A stretch of 64,000 nt of DNA from assembly GCF_000186865.1 (NCBI RefSeq), contig NW_008705593.1, forward strand, positions 334,048 to 398,047. Direction: 5' to 3'. The notes under the pieces were generated by a model. The model was given only the letters and a program-made list of their open reading frames with translations, was not told the origin of the DNA and made no database searches. How positions within the stretch are numbered: position 1 is the stretch's first letter; each line of letters begins with the position of its first letter. Below are positions 8,978-17,655 of this stretch, piece by piece. This DNA comes from Aureococcus anophagefferens (taxonomy: Eukaryota; Sar; Pelagophyceae; Pelagomonadales; Pelagomonadaceae). The position numbers and the translations under genes are program-made.

Positions 8978-10136
8978 TTAGTCGTAGGTCGCGGGCACCT
9001 GGTCCGCGGGCGCGCCGGCGATGCAGGCCGTGTCGACGCACCAGCGGGGCCCCTCGCCGTCGGGCAGGTAGGTGCCGAGGTGCGTGCCGCAGGACGACGT
9101 CACGAGCGTCGTCGTCGCGTCGACGCGGACGTGCTCGCCGACGACCTCGGCCGCGCGGAAGCTCGGCCAGCCGTGCTCGTCCGTGTCGGCCTTGAAGTCG
9201 GCGAAGGAGCGGTTCACCGGCGCCCGGAAGAGCGGCGCGCCGCAGACGGAGTCGTAGAACGTCGTCACGCCGTCGGCGTCGATCTTCGAGAAGAGCGCGA
9301 CGTCCGGCGCCTGGTAGAGGAACTGGGGCTCCGCGAAGGGCAGCGCGCGCGTGTCGCAGCAGACGACGTCCGCGAGCATCTCGTCGACGCCGACGGCGAC
9401 GGGCACGCCCGCGGGCGTGCGCCCGGAGATGCCGTACTTCAAGGTCTTTTGCACGGGCCCCGAGCACGCGTCGAAGGGCTTCGGCGGCGCGGACGCGACC
9501 GCCGCGGGGCGCGCGACGATGCTCGTCACCTCGAGGTCGACGTCGCCGTCGACGCCCTCCGCCCAGAGCTCGACGCGCGCGATCTTCTCGAGCTTCTCGG
9601 CCGTGAGGCACGCGTCGGCCTCGTCCTTGCAGTCGGCCGTGTGGTCGCCCGTCGCGGGGCTCCACTTGTCGGAGAAGGCGGAGAAGGGGACGACGATCTC
9701 GCTCGTGGACGCCGTGGCGTTGAAGCGCGCCTTGAAGCAGCCGCGCGACAGCGGGAGCTGATCCGCCGCCGGAGCACGCGTAGGCGGGCGCCATCGTGCC
9801 GGAGACGACCGACACCCGGTAGCCGCCGTAGGCCGTCGCGCTCCTGGCGGTGATGACGAGCGAGCCGCCGGCCGCCGCGGACGCGTCCGCGAAGGCGCCG
9901 TCGGCGGACGCCTTGATGAAGCCCGGCGCCTTGAGCGACGGCACGTCGACGATCGTGCCGTTCATGCGGCCCACGGTCGTCTGCGTCCAGGTGCCAACGG
10001 ACTCGCCGCCCATGACCGGGTCGTTGAGCTCCGCGAAGGTGAACGTCGTGCCCTCGGCGCCGTCGAAGGTGACGAGCGCGATGTCGGCGGCGGCGGCGGC
10101 GGTGGCGAGGAGGAGGAGGCGCATGGCTTGCTGCAT
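8978..10136 (-). CDS. Secreted CIA30-domain protein with MsrB-like C-terminus (apparent frameshift)
   Basis: The start at 10136 (or 10124) opens a signal peptide (MRLLLLATAAAAADIA). The first part is a CIA30/NADH-ubiquinone-intermediate-type galactose-binding-like domain: FAELNDPVMGGES, SLKAPGFIKAS, AYGGYRVSVVSG. The frame then shifts by one base near 9761-9772, and the domain continues in another frame (LPLSRGCFKARFNATAST, VVPFSAFSDKWSPATGD, EGVDGDVDLEVTSI). The final part, with YDSVCGAPLFRAP, FKADTDEHGWPSF and SSCGTHLGTYLPD...RWC, resembles an MsrB/SelR-like fold, though a methionine sulfoxide reductase activity is not proven. The single extra G in a GGCGGCGG run is the simplest cause of the break, probably a sequence error. 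Confidence 0.65.
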
Positions 10137-10160
10137 GGTGCGAATGCTGTCAGGTACGAT

Positions 10161-10310
10161 GGATGGATGCTGTGCTTGGTCTTTAGCGGTTGCTTGGCGA
10201 CGGCGACGACGGATGGATGCTGTGCTTGGTCTTTAGCGGTTGCTTGGCGACGGCGACGACGGATGGATGCTGTGCTTGGTCTTTAGCGGTTGCTTGGCGA
10301 CGGCGACGAC
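10161..10310. repeat. Minisatellite: 50-bp unit, three perfect copies
   Basis: Three identical head-to-tail 50-bp units (10161-10210, 10211-10260, 10261-10310), each starting GGATGGATGCTGTGC and ending GGCGACGGCGACGAC. The array occupies the shared region upstream of the CIA30 gene (minus) and the RRM gene (plus). Perfect identity means recent expansion or strong homogenisation. Confidence 0.95.
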
Positions 10311-10468
10311 GGTAATGTCTTCGGACGCTCTCGATGACGCGTTCACGTCGCGGTATGCGCGGCCAATCAGCGTCGCAGAGATGTCGCAGCATCATTGCGT
10401 CATCATCGACTCGAGGCTCGAGCGAATTGAGGTTGCGCATGGACTCGTCGTCAGCGCGCAGCCGTACT

Positions 10469-11212
10469 ATGCTGCGGCTCCTCCTCCTGGCCCTCTGCGC
10501 CACCCGACATGCGGCGCTCCTCCACGCGCCGCGCGCGTCCCTCGCGCCGCGCGCGTCGACCACCGCATTGAGCGCCGACGTCGCCGAGAACACGGAGGCG
10601 CAGCGCATCATCACCTGCGGCGCGTGCAAGGCGGTCTACGCCATCGACATGGACATGCTGGGCAGCGGCGCCGGCGCCAAGGTGCGCTGCGAGGTCTGCG
10701 GCAACGTCTGGTTCCAGTCGGCCGCGCGCGTGAATTCGCTCTTCGACGGCTTCGAGCTCAAGCCGTACGACGCGGAGAAGGCGAAGCAGTACGAGGAGAG
10801 CGCGGCGGGGCGGGCGCCGCCGCCGCGGCGCGTCGCCGGCGCGGCGACGCTCTTCGTCGCGAACCTGCCCTTCTCCTTCGGCGATGCGGACCTCGCGGAC
10901 CTCTTCGCCGGGTGCGGCGACCTCGCGTCCGCGACCGTCGTCCGCGACGACGACGGCCGGTCCCGCGGCTTCGGCTTCGTCGACGTCGTCGCCGAGGCCG
11001 ACGCCCAGCCCGCCATCGACAAGCTCAACGGGTCGGAGGTCGACGGCCGCGACATCATCGTCCGCATCGGCAACCGCGGCGGCGGCGGGCCCGGCGGCGG
11101 CCGCGGCGGCCGCGGCGGCCGCGGCGAGGGCCGCGGCGGCGGCCGCGGCGGCCGCGGCGACTTTGGCGGCCGCGGCGGCGGCCGGGGCCGCGGCGGCGAC
11201 CGCTTCGACTAG
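10469..11212 (+). CDS. Plastid-type RNA-binding protein: zinc ribbon + RRM + RGG tail
   Basis: 247 residues from the ATG at 10469; longer in-frame starts exist upstream. The leader MLRLLLLALCATRHAALLHA followed by basic residues fits a signal-plus-transit peptide. Residues ~50-80 hold a small zinc ribbon (CGACKAVY ... CEVCGNVW). An RRM follows, with RNP2 LFVANL and RNP1 RGFGFVDV, then a glycine/arginine-rich RGG tail. Chloroplast RRM proteins stabilise and process organellar RNAs; the added zinc ribbon may bind nucleic acid or protein. The role is inferred from domains. Confidence 0.75.
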   Translation: MLRLLLLALCATRHAALLHAPRASLAPRASTTALSADVAENTEAQRIITCGACKAVYAIDMDMLGSGAGAKVRCEVCGNVWFQSAARVNSLFDGFELKPYDAEKAKQYEESAAGRAPPPRRVAGAATLFVANLPFSFGDADLADLFAGCGDLASATVVRDDDGRSRGFGFVDVVAEADAQPAIDKLNGSEVDGRDIIVRIGNRGGGGPGGGRGGRGGRGEGRGGGRGGRGDFGGRGGGRGRGGDRFD

Positions 11213-11404
11213 AGCGCGCGCCGCGCGCGATCGTAATCCATCGCACGAGCGGCCGGCGCAAGTGCCGACGCATGCACTGGCAGCAGAGACGCCGCCGGCG
11301 AAGCGACGTCGCTCGATACCGGGTCTAGACCGGGGGGCAATGCGATTCGACTGGTGTTGGCCACTTCCCCGGCCTGCGGCCGTGTCGCTAGCAAGCACCA
11401 CCAC

Positions 11405-12748
11405 TTAGCTGGGGAGCTTCGCGAGGTTCGCCGCGGCGTCGGCGATGACGTCGAGGGAGCGGACGAAGGCGAAGCGGAGGTACTTCGCCCCGTGCGTCGC
11501 CTTGGACGCGCCGAGGTAGAAGTTGTCGCCGGGGACGCAGGCGACCTTGAAGTCGCGCGTCATCTTCAGCGCCGCGTCCGTCGGCGAGAGGCCCGCGAGC
11601 GCGGCGACGCCGCCGAAGGTCACGAAGAGGTAGTAGGAGCCCGCGGGCGTCGGCCCGAGGCCGAAGCCCGCGCGCGCGAGCGCCGCGGCCAGCGCGTCGC
11701 GCTTCGCCTCGTACTCGCCGGCGATCGCCGCGAGGACCGTCTCGTCCGTCTCGGGATGGTCGAGGAGCGCGGCGACGCCGTGCTGCAGCGGCGTCGGGCA
11801 GCAGGCGACGAGCTGGTCGTGGACGGCGCGGATTTTGGCCGTGCGGGCCGCGGACGCGACGACCCAGCCGATGCGCCAGCCCGTGGCCTTGGCGGTCTTG
11901 GAGATGGAGTTGACGACGACGGCGCGGCCCGCGCAGTCCGGCCGCGCGGCGAGCGTCGCGTAGGGCCCGCCGCGGAAGCACATGTGCTCGTAGATCTCGT
12001 CGGTGACGACGACGACGTCGTGCTTCGCGCAGAGCCGCGCGATGGCATCGCGCTCGGCGTCGGAGAAGCGGTGGCCCGTGGGATTGTGCGGATCGTTGAA
12101 GAGCAGGAGCTTCGCGCCCGCGAGCGATGCGTCGAGCTGGCTCTCGTCGAAGCCCCAGGCGTCCTTCCCGGCCGTGAGCGTCACGGCGCGGGGCGTGAGC
12201 CCGAAGATGGCGAGCTGGCTCGGGTAGAGCTCGTGGAAGGGCTCGAAGAACGCGACGACGTCGCCGGGCTCCGTCAGCGCGCGGATCGTCGCCGCGAAGC
12301 CCTCCGTCGCGCCCATGACCACCGTGACGTTCGCGTCGGCGTCGGCGGCGACGGTCGGGTACCAGCGCTTGTAGTAGGCCTCGATGGCGCGGCGCAGGGC
12401 CGGCGCGCCGTAGGGGAACGAGTACTGGTTCAGCGCGTCCTTGCGCTTGCCCGCGGGCACGAGCGCCTCCAGCCTCTTCGCCATGGCCGCCGCGGCGGCC
12501 TCCGAGTCGCCGGCGAGCAGCGCGCCGGCGGCCGCGCAGACCATGGCCGTCGGCGGCGCCTCGTTGGGGAAGCCCTGGCTCAGGTTGACGGCGCCGGACT
12601 GCATGGCGATGCGCGTCATGAGGCGGATCGTCGACTCCTTGACCGGGCCCGGCGCCGCGTCGTCGGTGCGGAGCTGTTTTACACGTTGGTAGAGCGGATA
12701 GGCGGCGAGGCCGCAGGCGAACCCAAAGGCTGCGGAGCGAGCGTCCAT
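11405..12748 (-). CDS. Class I/II aminotransferase (kynurenine/methionine aminotransferase-like)
   Basis: 447 residues. The start is the ATG at 12748; the frame is open a few codons further, but only with non-ATG codons. A PLP fold-type I aminotransferase: NLSQGFPNE and NQYSFPYGAPALRRAI near the N-terminus, NDPHNPTG for cofactor/substrate contact, DEIYEHM, the Schiff-base lysine in SISKTAKATGWRIGW, and the C-terminal substrate arginine in YLRFAF. The pattern is closest to kynurenine-oxoglutarate transaminase and related enzymes. A hydrophobic stretch at residues ~5-18 may be an anchor or leader. Single exon. Confidence 0.85.
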   Translation of the reverse strand: MDARSAAFGFACGLAAYPLYQRVKQLRTDDAAPGPVKESTIRLMTRIAMQSGAVNLSQGFPNEAPPTAMVCAAAGALLAGDSEAAAAAMAKRLEALVPAGKRKDALNQYSFPYGAPALRRAIEAYYKRWYPTVAADADANVTVVMGATEGFAATIRALTEPGDVVAFFEPFHELYPSQLAIFGLTPRAVTLTAGKDAWGFDESQLDASLAGAKLLLFNDPHNPTGHRFSDAERDAIARLCAKHDVVVVTDEIYEHMCFRGGPYATLAARPDCAGRAVVVNSISKTAKATGWRIGWVVASAARTAKIRAVHDQLVACCPTPLQHGVAALLDHPETDETVLAAIAGEYEAKRDALAAALARAGFGLGPTPAGSYYLFVTFGGVAALAGLSPTDAALKMTRDFKVACVPGDNFYLGASKATHGAKYLRFAFVRSLDVIADAAANLAKLPS

Positions 12749-12904
12749 GTTTTGCCACAAGAATCGTCAATGAAGGGGAAAGCAGCCGGCGTTGATGGTG
12801 GGCTGCTCTCAAAAGCCGACTCGGAAACAGGGTGAGGCGCGCGTCGAAGGAGTGGCCTGCGTCCTCGAGGGCCGTCGCGTCGCGCGGATTCGAGGCCCGA
12901 GACC

Positions 12905-13369
12905 ATGAGCTGGTTCGGCCCCTGCCCGGAGTACGGCTACCCCGACTACTGCCCGCCCTACGAGGTGCAGGAGGCGCCGTTCAAGAACCCGGAGAGCCTG
13001 AGCAAGGCGCAGAAGCGGCTCGTGCGCCTCGCCCAGGAGAAGGTCGTGGACCAGATCATCTGCGGCGACGACGAGCGGCGGCTTGCGGGCTGGCAGATCA
13101 TGCACGTGACCATCAAGAACCACGCGCACCAGCCCGGACGCTACGAGCTCGTCGGGCGCCCGCGCCGCGATTCCGCGCGCGCGCGCGCCGCGCCGCTTCC
13201 CGCGGCGCGCCGCTTCCCGCGCCGCCCCGCCTCCCGCGCTTCTCCTCCTCCCGCGCCGCGCCGTTCGCGCCGCGACGCGTACCGCGCGCAGGTGTCGCGC
13301 GAGGTCTGGGACGAGGAGTTCGACGCGTACTGGGAGCTCGTGAAGAAGATCAAGCCCCTCTACTACTAG
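12905..13369 (+). CDS. Small hypothetical protein, possibly with an unspliced intron
   Basis: The frame encodes 154 residues. The first ~82 (MSWFGPCPEYGYPDYCPPYE...) and last ~27 (VSREVWDEEFDAYWELVKK) have normal composition, but residues ~83-129 are almost purely Arg/Pro/Ala/Ser. This middle part fits an in-frame GT-AG intron of 141 nt (13151-13291), from CTC|GTCGGGCG to GCGCGCAG|GTGTCG, which would leave a 107-residue protein. I do not recognise the family. The stop is 16 bp from that of the opposite RNA methyltransferase gene. Confidence 0.55.
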   Translation: MSWFGPCPEYGYPDYCPPYEVQEAPFKNPESLSKAQKRLVRLAQEKVVDQIICGDDERRLAGWQIMHVTIKNHAHQPGRYELVGRPRRDSARARAAPLPAARRFPRRPASRASPPPAPRRSRRDAYRAQVSREVWDEEFDAYWELVKKIKPLYY

Positions 13370-13385
13370 GGCCGCGTGTAAGGAG

Positions 13386-14696
13386 CTAGCCGGGCCGCTC
13401 GTCGAGGACGACGAGCGTCTCGATGTGGTCCGCGCCGGGGAAGAGGACGTGGCCCTCGACGTGGACGGTGGCCCACCGCGTTTCGAGGGCCGCGAGGTCC
13501 CGCTGGAGCGCGTCGAAGCCGCAGGACACGTAGATGAGGCGCCGCGGCCGGCGGCCCGGCCTGTCGAGCGCGGCGCGGACGTCGGCGCAGAGGCCCTTGC
13601 GCGGCGGGTCGACGAGGACGACGTCGCAGTCCGCGAGCCGGCCCGCCCGCGCGAGGTCGCCCGCGGCCCGCGGCTCGTAGGTCAGCTTCGCCGCGAGCGC
13701 CGGCGGGAGCCGCGTCTTTAACAAGGCGACGCAGCCGTCGTTCCAGGGGTTCTCGTCGGAGCACGCGACGGACGCCGCGACGTCGAGCAGGTGCGCGCCG
13801 ATCGTGCCGACGCCGCCGTAGAACTCGACGACCGCGTCGCCGGGCCGCACGAAGCGCTTCGCGGCCTTGACGATCTCGAAGAACTGGCGCAGGTTCGCCT
13901 GGCGGAAGCACTGCGGCGCGAAGTGGAGCGGCACGGCGGCCGAGAGCGGCGCCTCCGTCGTGCACCCGGCCGCGTCGTAGGCGAAGCCGGAGGTGCGCGT
14001 CGCCGGCTTCGGATGCATCTGGCGCCAGGTCTCGGGCCCGCCCCGGCCGTAGATGGCGTTGTCGTGGGGCGACACGCTGTTGCAGTGCGCGTGGAGCGAG
14101 TGCAGCCACGGCGCGCCCGCCACCCTTCTCGCGACGGCCTCCGCGGCCGCGTCCGCGCCGCCCGGCGCCGCGTTGAACACGAGCGACACGGACACGGTGC
14201 GCGTCGCCGTCTCCTCGGCGAAGCCGACGTAGGTGAGCGCGCCGTTGCCCGCCGCGTCGCCCGTCTCGTAGACGGCGACGTCGCCGCACGCGCGCTCGAC
14301 GGCGGCGACGGCGACGTTGAGCGCGTCGGAGTGCGCCGCGGCGTCGCGCGCGCTCGCGCGGATCTCGTGCGTGCCCGGCGCGAAGAGCCCGAGCAGGACG
14401 CGGCCGCCGACGCGCCGCGCGGCCAGCTTGGCCACGGTCCGCCAGCCCCGCTTCGGGCCGACGCGGACCTCGCGCCCGGCGCCAAAGTAGCTCCGCCACC
14501 GCCCGACGATGGGCGCCGACAGCGGCTGCGCCAGGTACCGGGCCGACGGGTCGGCGTCGCCGCGCTTGCGCTTTTTTGTGTTTTGGCGCCGCGGCGGTGC
14601 CGTGCCGTGCTTTTCGCCGCCGCGCTTCTCCTCGCCTCCGCAGCGCGCCGTGAGCTTCGAGCTCATGGCCGCGAGCTTGGCTTTGAGCGACGACAT
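13386..14696 (-). CDS. RNA (uracil-5-)-methyltransferase, TrmA/RumA family
   Basis: 436 residues. The N-terminal ~55 are basic and Lys/Arg-rich, possibly nuclear targeting. The C-terminal half holds the SAM fold, with VEFYGGVGTIGAHLLD as motif I and DVVLVDPPRKGL. It also has the catalytic cysteine in IYVSCGFDALQRDL and the general-base glutamate in HIETLVVLD. These are diagnostic of 5-methyluridine methyltransferases acting on tRNA or rRNA (TRMT2/TrmA/RlmD type). CFRQAN upstream matches the F(R/F)Q(A/V)N family motif. Single exon. Confidence 0.88.
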   Translation of the reverse strand: MSSLKAKLAAMSSKLTARCGGEEKRGGEKHGTAPPRRQNTKKRKRGDADPSARYLAQPLSAPIVGRWRSYFGAGREVRVGPKRGWRTVAKLAARRVGGRVLLGLFAPGTHEIRASARDAAAHSDALNVAVAAVERACGDVAVYETGDAAGNGALTYVGFAEETATRTVSVSLVFNAAPGGADAAAEAVARRVAGAPWLHSLHAHCNSVSPHDNAIYGRGGPETWRQMHPKPATRTSGFAYDAAGCTTEAPLSAAVPLHFAPQCFRQANLRQFFEIVKAAKRFVRPGDAVVEFYGGVGTIGAHLLDVAASVACSDENPWNDGCVALLKTRLPPALAAKLTYEPRAAGDLARAGRLADCDVVLVDPPRKGLCADVRAALDRPGRRPRRLIYVSCGFDALQRDLAALETRWATVHVEGHVLFPGADHIETLVVLDERPG

Positions 14697-14811
14697 TGAG
14701 GTCGAAGTAGCCGCGCTATGCGGAGCTACTTAGCCGGGCTGTTTGGAGCTGATTCGAGCTCATCGACTCTCGGAGAGCTGCATCATCAACACGTTGACCT
14801 CCGAGAGCGCA
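14697..14811. promoter_or_regulatory. 115-bp divergent promoter region
   Basis: This gap separates the start codons of the RNA methyltransferase (minus) and the secreted-protein gene (plus). An in-frame start at 14743 exists for the latter but would delay its signal peptide, so the ATG at 14812 is preferred. Confidence 0.4.
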
Positions 14812-16225
14812 ATGGCGCGAATCGGGCTGCCTTCCAAGGCGTGCTGCTTGCTCCTTTCGCTGCTGGGTGGTGTCCCAGCGGCTACCCTGTCGGACATCGC
14901 GCGCGCGACGCGGACGCGGGTGAGCGACCGCCTCAGCGGCTCGGATGCCGCCGAAATCTCGGCGAAGATCAACGCAGCCCTGCGGGCTGCGAAGACGCCG
15001 CTGCGAGACTGCGCGACGCTCTCGCTCGGCGACGCGGTGGCGCTCGTTAACCTGCTCGCCGACGCGGCGGATCCGGACATCGGCGCGCTCTACGGCGCCG
15101 GCGACGGCCGCGGCCGCCGCGGCCGCGCGCGGCGGCCGCCGCCGTCGTCGCGCGACGGATTCGTCGCCGCGCGCGACGCCGCGTGCGCGGAGGCGCTGCT
15201 CCTGTGGACGCACCACCTCTCGGAGGACGCGCGCGCGGAGCTGCGACCCGTCGTCCGGCTGCCGACGCTGCCCGTCTTCGACGAAGAGATCGCCCGCGCG
15301 CTCGACCCCGACGCCGAGGACGCGTACCGCAAGGGCTTCACATGCCAAACGGGTGCGCGCCGGCGTCCCGTGGCCGTGATGACCTTTGAAGAGTTTCACG
15401 GGAGGAGTCGATGACATACACGGTAGGCCACGGCATCGTCGACGCGACGCGGACCGGCTCGGACCACCTGCTACCACACTGGCCCGCGGAGGTCCACTAC
15501 ACGGGCGTCGGCCACGGCCAGCGTCCTGCGGTCGTGACAAATTCGAGAGCTTTTGACTGGGAAATCGAAGAAAAATTTTCACCGACGAGCTTGTAGGCCA
15601 CGGCGCCTACCCGTTCTGGGCCGGGAGCGAGGGCGCCAAGACGTCGGCGCCGATCGAGGTCTGGTACAGCGAGGCCCTCGCGAGCGAGAAATTTTATCAC
15701 GCGGCGTGCCATCTCGACGAGGTGAAAGGCCCCTCCGACCCCGCGCCCTGCTTCCACCTCATGACGGGCACGGTGCACCCCCACGGCCCCCCGCGCGACG
15801 AGGCCGCGCCGCGCGCCGCCAAGGCCTACCTCTACAGCGCGGACTCGGATTTCTGCTGCAAGAGCTCGGGATCGCCCGAGGACCTCAGCGCGCCGAAGAG
15901 CGACTTCATGGACAAGATGACCCTGGACGCGAACCGGACGAGCGTCACGACGGAGTTCTACGACGGGCCGGCGCGGTGGTTCGCCATGAAGCTCGACAAG
16001 GGCGAGCTCGTCTCCGACTTCTGGTACGTGACGACGCCCGACGGACGGCCCCTCCAGCAGGGCGAGGGCGGCACGGGACCCGCTTCGAAGACGGGCCGCG
16101 GCAACCTCGTCTACCACGACTACAACGTCACGTCCTGGGGCGCGCCCGAGGCCCCGTTCGACGCCGCCATGTTCGACGTCCCCGCCGCGTGCCGGGCGAC
16201 GGAGAAGCGCTGCGCGTTTCCCTAA
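14812..16225 (+). CDS. Secreted protein of a local paralogue family, two introners
   Basis: Exons 14812-15352, 15427-15510 and 15597-16225 give 417 residues. A signal peptide follows the start (ACCLLLSLLGGVPAA). No known enzyme motif is seen. It is a paralogue of the gene at 30765-32032: both have an ISAKINAAL/VSSALNAAL-like helix, a short NLLADAADPDIGALYG/DVLAAVRDADLQDIYG block, a CAEALLLWTHHL/CNDAAFLFAHHL block, and a tryptophan-rich second half (IEVWYSEA versus VWEWYRDSE). The second half has several cysteines and a likely N-glycosylation site. Splicing both introners joins FTCQTG|HGIVDA and HYTGVG|HGAYPFW. The function is unknown. Confidence 0.7.
15353..15426 (+). mobile_element. Introner (short family), copy C1
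   Basis: 74-nt intron with GT donor and AG acceptor. The element (15361-15426) begins CGGCGTCCCGTGGCCGTGA, aligning closely with the start of copy C2 in the same gene, and ends CACGGTAG. The flanking octamers (GTGCGCGC and GCCACGGC) no longer match, so the target duplication is either eroded or obscured by local rearrangement. Confidence 0.65.
15511..15596 (+). mobile_element. Introner (short family), copy C2
   Basis: A 78-bp element (15519-15596) lies between perfect 8-bp repeats GCCACGGC (15511-15518 and 15597-15604). It begins CAGCGTCCTGCGG and ends CGAGCTTGTAG. The 86-nt intron starts with GC supplied by the target copy. Removing it restores a clean reading frame (VG|HGAYPFW). It is AT-richer than the neighbouring exons. 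Confidence 0.85.
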
Positions 16226-16227
16226 CT

Positions 16228-16593
16228 TTACTGGCCCTCTTCCCGTAGCCCGTCCTCCCACGCCTCGAACGCGTCGTGCGCGGCGACCGGCGGCGCGTCC
16301 GGTCGCGGCGGCGGTGGGTCCCGATCCTCGCCGCGGAGGAGCGCGTCGGCGTAGGCGCGGGCCGAGCCGTAGCGCGCGCTCTCGAGGCGCGTGAGCGCGT
16401 CGCGCAAGTTCCGCCACGTATAGTCGAGGCCTTCGACGGCGGCCGCGAACGCGTCGGCGCGCGGCCGCAGGAACCGCGCGAGGTCGTCGTCGCTTCGTTG
16501 TGCGCGGTCTACAAACGACGTCCACCCGGATGCGCTCTCCCCGTCGAAGCGCTCCCGCGCGATGCGTCGGAGCGTCTTGATCGAAGCATCCAT
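16228..16593 (-). CDS. Small hypothetical protein
   Basis: 121 residues, mostly predicted helix, with a C-terminal proline-rich patch (DPPPPRPDAPP). No known domain. It starts with ATG at 16593 and ends only 2 bp from the stop of the secreted-protein gene on the other strand. Such tight tail-to-tail packing is normal in this window and supports a real gene. The length is short enough that chance cannot be excluded in DNA this GC-rich. Confidence 0.5.
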   Translation of the reverse strand: MDASIKTLRRIARERFDGESASGWTSFVDRAQRSDDDLARFLRPRADAFAAAVEGLDYTWRNLRDALTRLESARYGSARAYADALLRGEDRDPPPPRPDAPPVAAHDAFEAWEDGLREEGQ

Positions 16594-16728
16594 TGCCGCG
16601 ACGCGATCGCGTCGCGATCAATTTTAATAAGCGCGACGCTTGATCGGTCCTGAGGCGAATTTGTTCAGCGAGCGGCGTTTCATGAGAGGGGCAGCCGCCA
16701 GCGTGAGGCTTCCGCCGAGCGCAGCGCG

Positions 16729-17568
16729 ATGGCGGCGCCGTCGGGTGGTCCCGACGGCGTCCAAGAAGCGTACACGACCTACGCCGCCCAGGGCGGCGAC
16801 GGCGCGGACAACTGGGCGACGCGCGCCAAGACCTGGGGCTACGCGCCCGCGGTGCTCGAGTCGCTGGGCCTCGAGGGCGCCGAACGACGGCTCTTCGCCG
16901 GCGCGTGCGGCGGCGGCTGCCCGCTCCGCGTCGACGGCGGCCCGCGGCCGGGCGAGACCGTCGTCGACCTCGGCTGCGGCTTCGGCCACGACCTCGTGCT
17001 CGCGAGCCGCATGACGCGCGGCGGGCGGATCGTGGGCGTCGACGTCACGGCGGCGATGCTCGACGCCGCGGCGAGGACCGTCGCGGCGTTTTCATTGCCG
17101 AACGTCGAGCTGCGGCGCGCGCCGCTCGACGACCCGAGCCTGGGCTCGGGCGTCGCCGACGTCGTCGTGAGCAACGGCGTCTTCAATCTGACGCGGGACA
17201 AGCGCGCCGCCTTCGCCGCGGCGTTCCGCTTGCTGAAGCCCGGCGGCCGCCTGCTGCTCGCGGACGTCTGCAAGACGGGCGCGCCGGCGTCGTGACGGCC
17301 CGCGGGGTCCTGCGCCGCGGGGCCCCGCGACGAGTGGAGCGGCTGAGTCAGCGGCTGCGAGAGCGTCGAGGCCTACCTGGACCACCTCCGCGCCGTCGGC
17401 TTCGTCGACGGCGCGCACCTGTCCTGGACGGCGTTCTACACGTCGCCGACGACGCGCGGCGCGCACTTCTTCGCCGTCAAGCCGGATCCCCGCCGGCGCC
17501 TCGCCGCCGCCGCCGTGCTCGCCGCGGCCGCGGCCGTCGTCGCCGTCATCTTCGCGCGCCGGCGATGA
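16729..17568 (+). CDS. Class I SAM methyltransferase with C-terminal membrane anchor
   Basis: The first frame (16729-17295) holds a Rossmann methyltransferase: motif I VVDLGCGFGHDL, IVGVDVTAAML, then DVVVSNGVFNLT and LLKPGGRLLLADV. It resembles arsenite/ubiquinone-type methyltransferases. Two in-frame stops follow, but the same frame resumes with SVEAYLDHLRAVGFVD and ends in a hydrophobic tail (RRLAAAAVLAAAAAVV) and RRR, a tail-anchor-like end. A 60-nt GT-AG intron at 17292-17351 joins GAPAS|GCESVEA in frame and gives 259 residues. The intron placement is inferred. The substrate is unknown. Confidence 0.65.
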
Positions 17569-17655
17569 GCACGCCGATCCCCGACCCCATGGCGGCGCGC
17601 CGCGTTCCCGAACAGCGCGGCGCGCCCGACCGTCGGGGGACATTGTACAGTTGGT

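Noticed and set aside
13151..13291. Possible introner in the small gene at 12905
   Set aside because: Octamers match at only 5 of 8, and the interior starts CCC rather than C-N-G; low-complexity GC-rich sequence resembles neither family.
17292..17351. Intron of the SAM methyltransferase as a ninth introner
   Set aside because: It contains GTCCTGCG like copy C2, but at the wrong distance from the donor, with no matching octamers. More likely an ordinary short intron.
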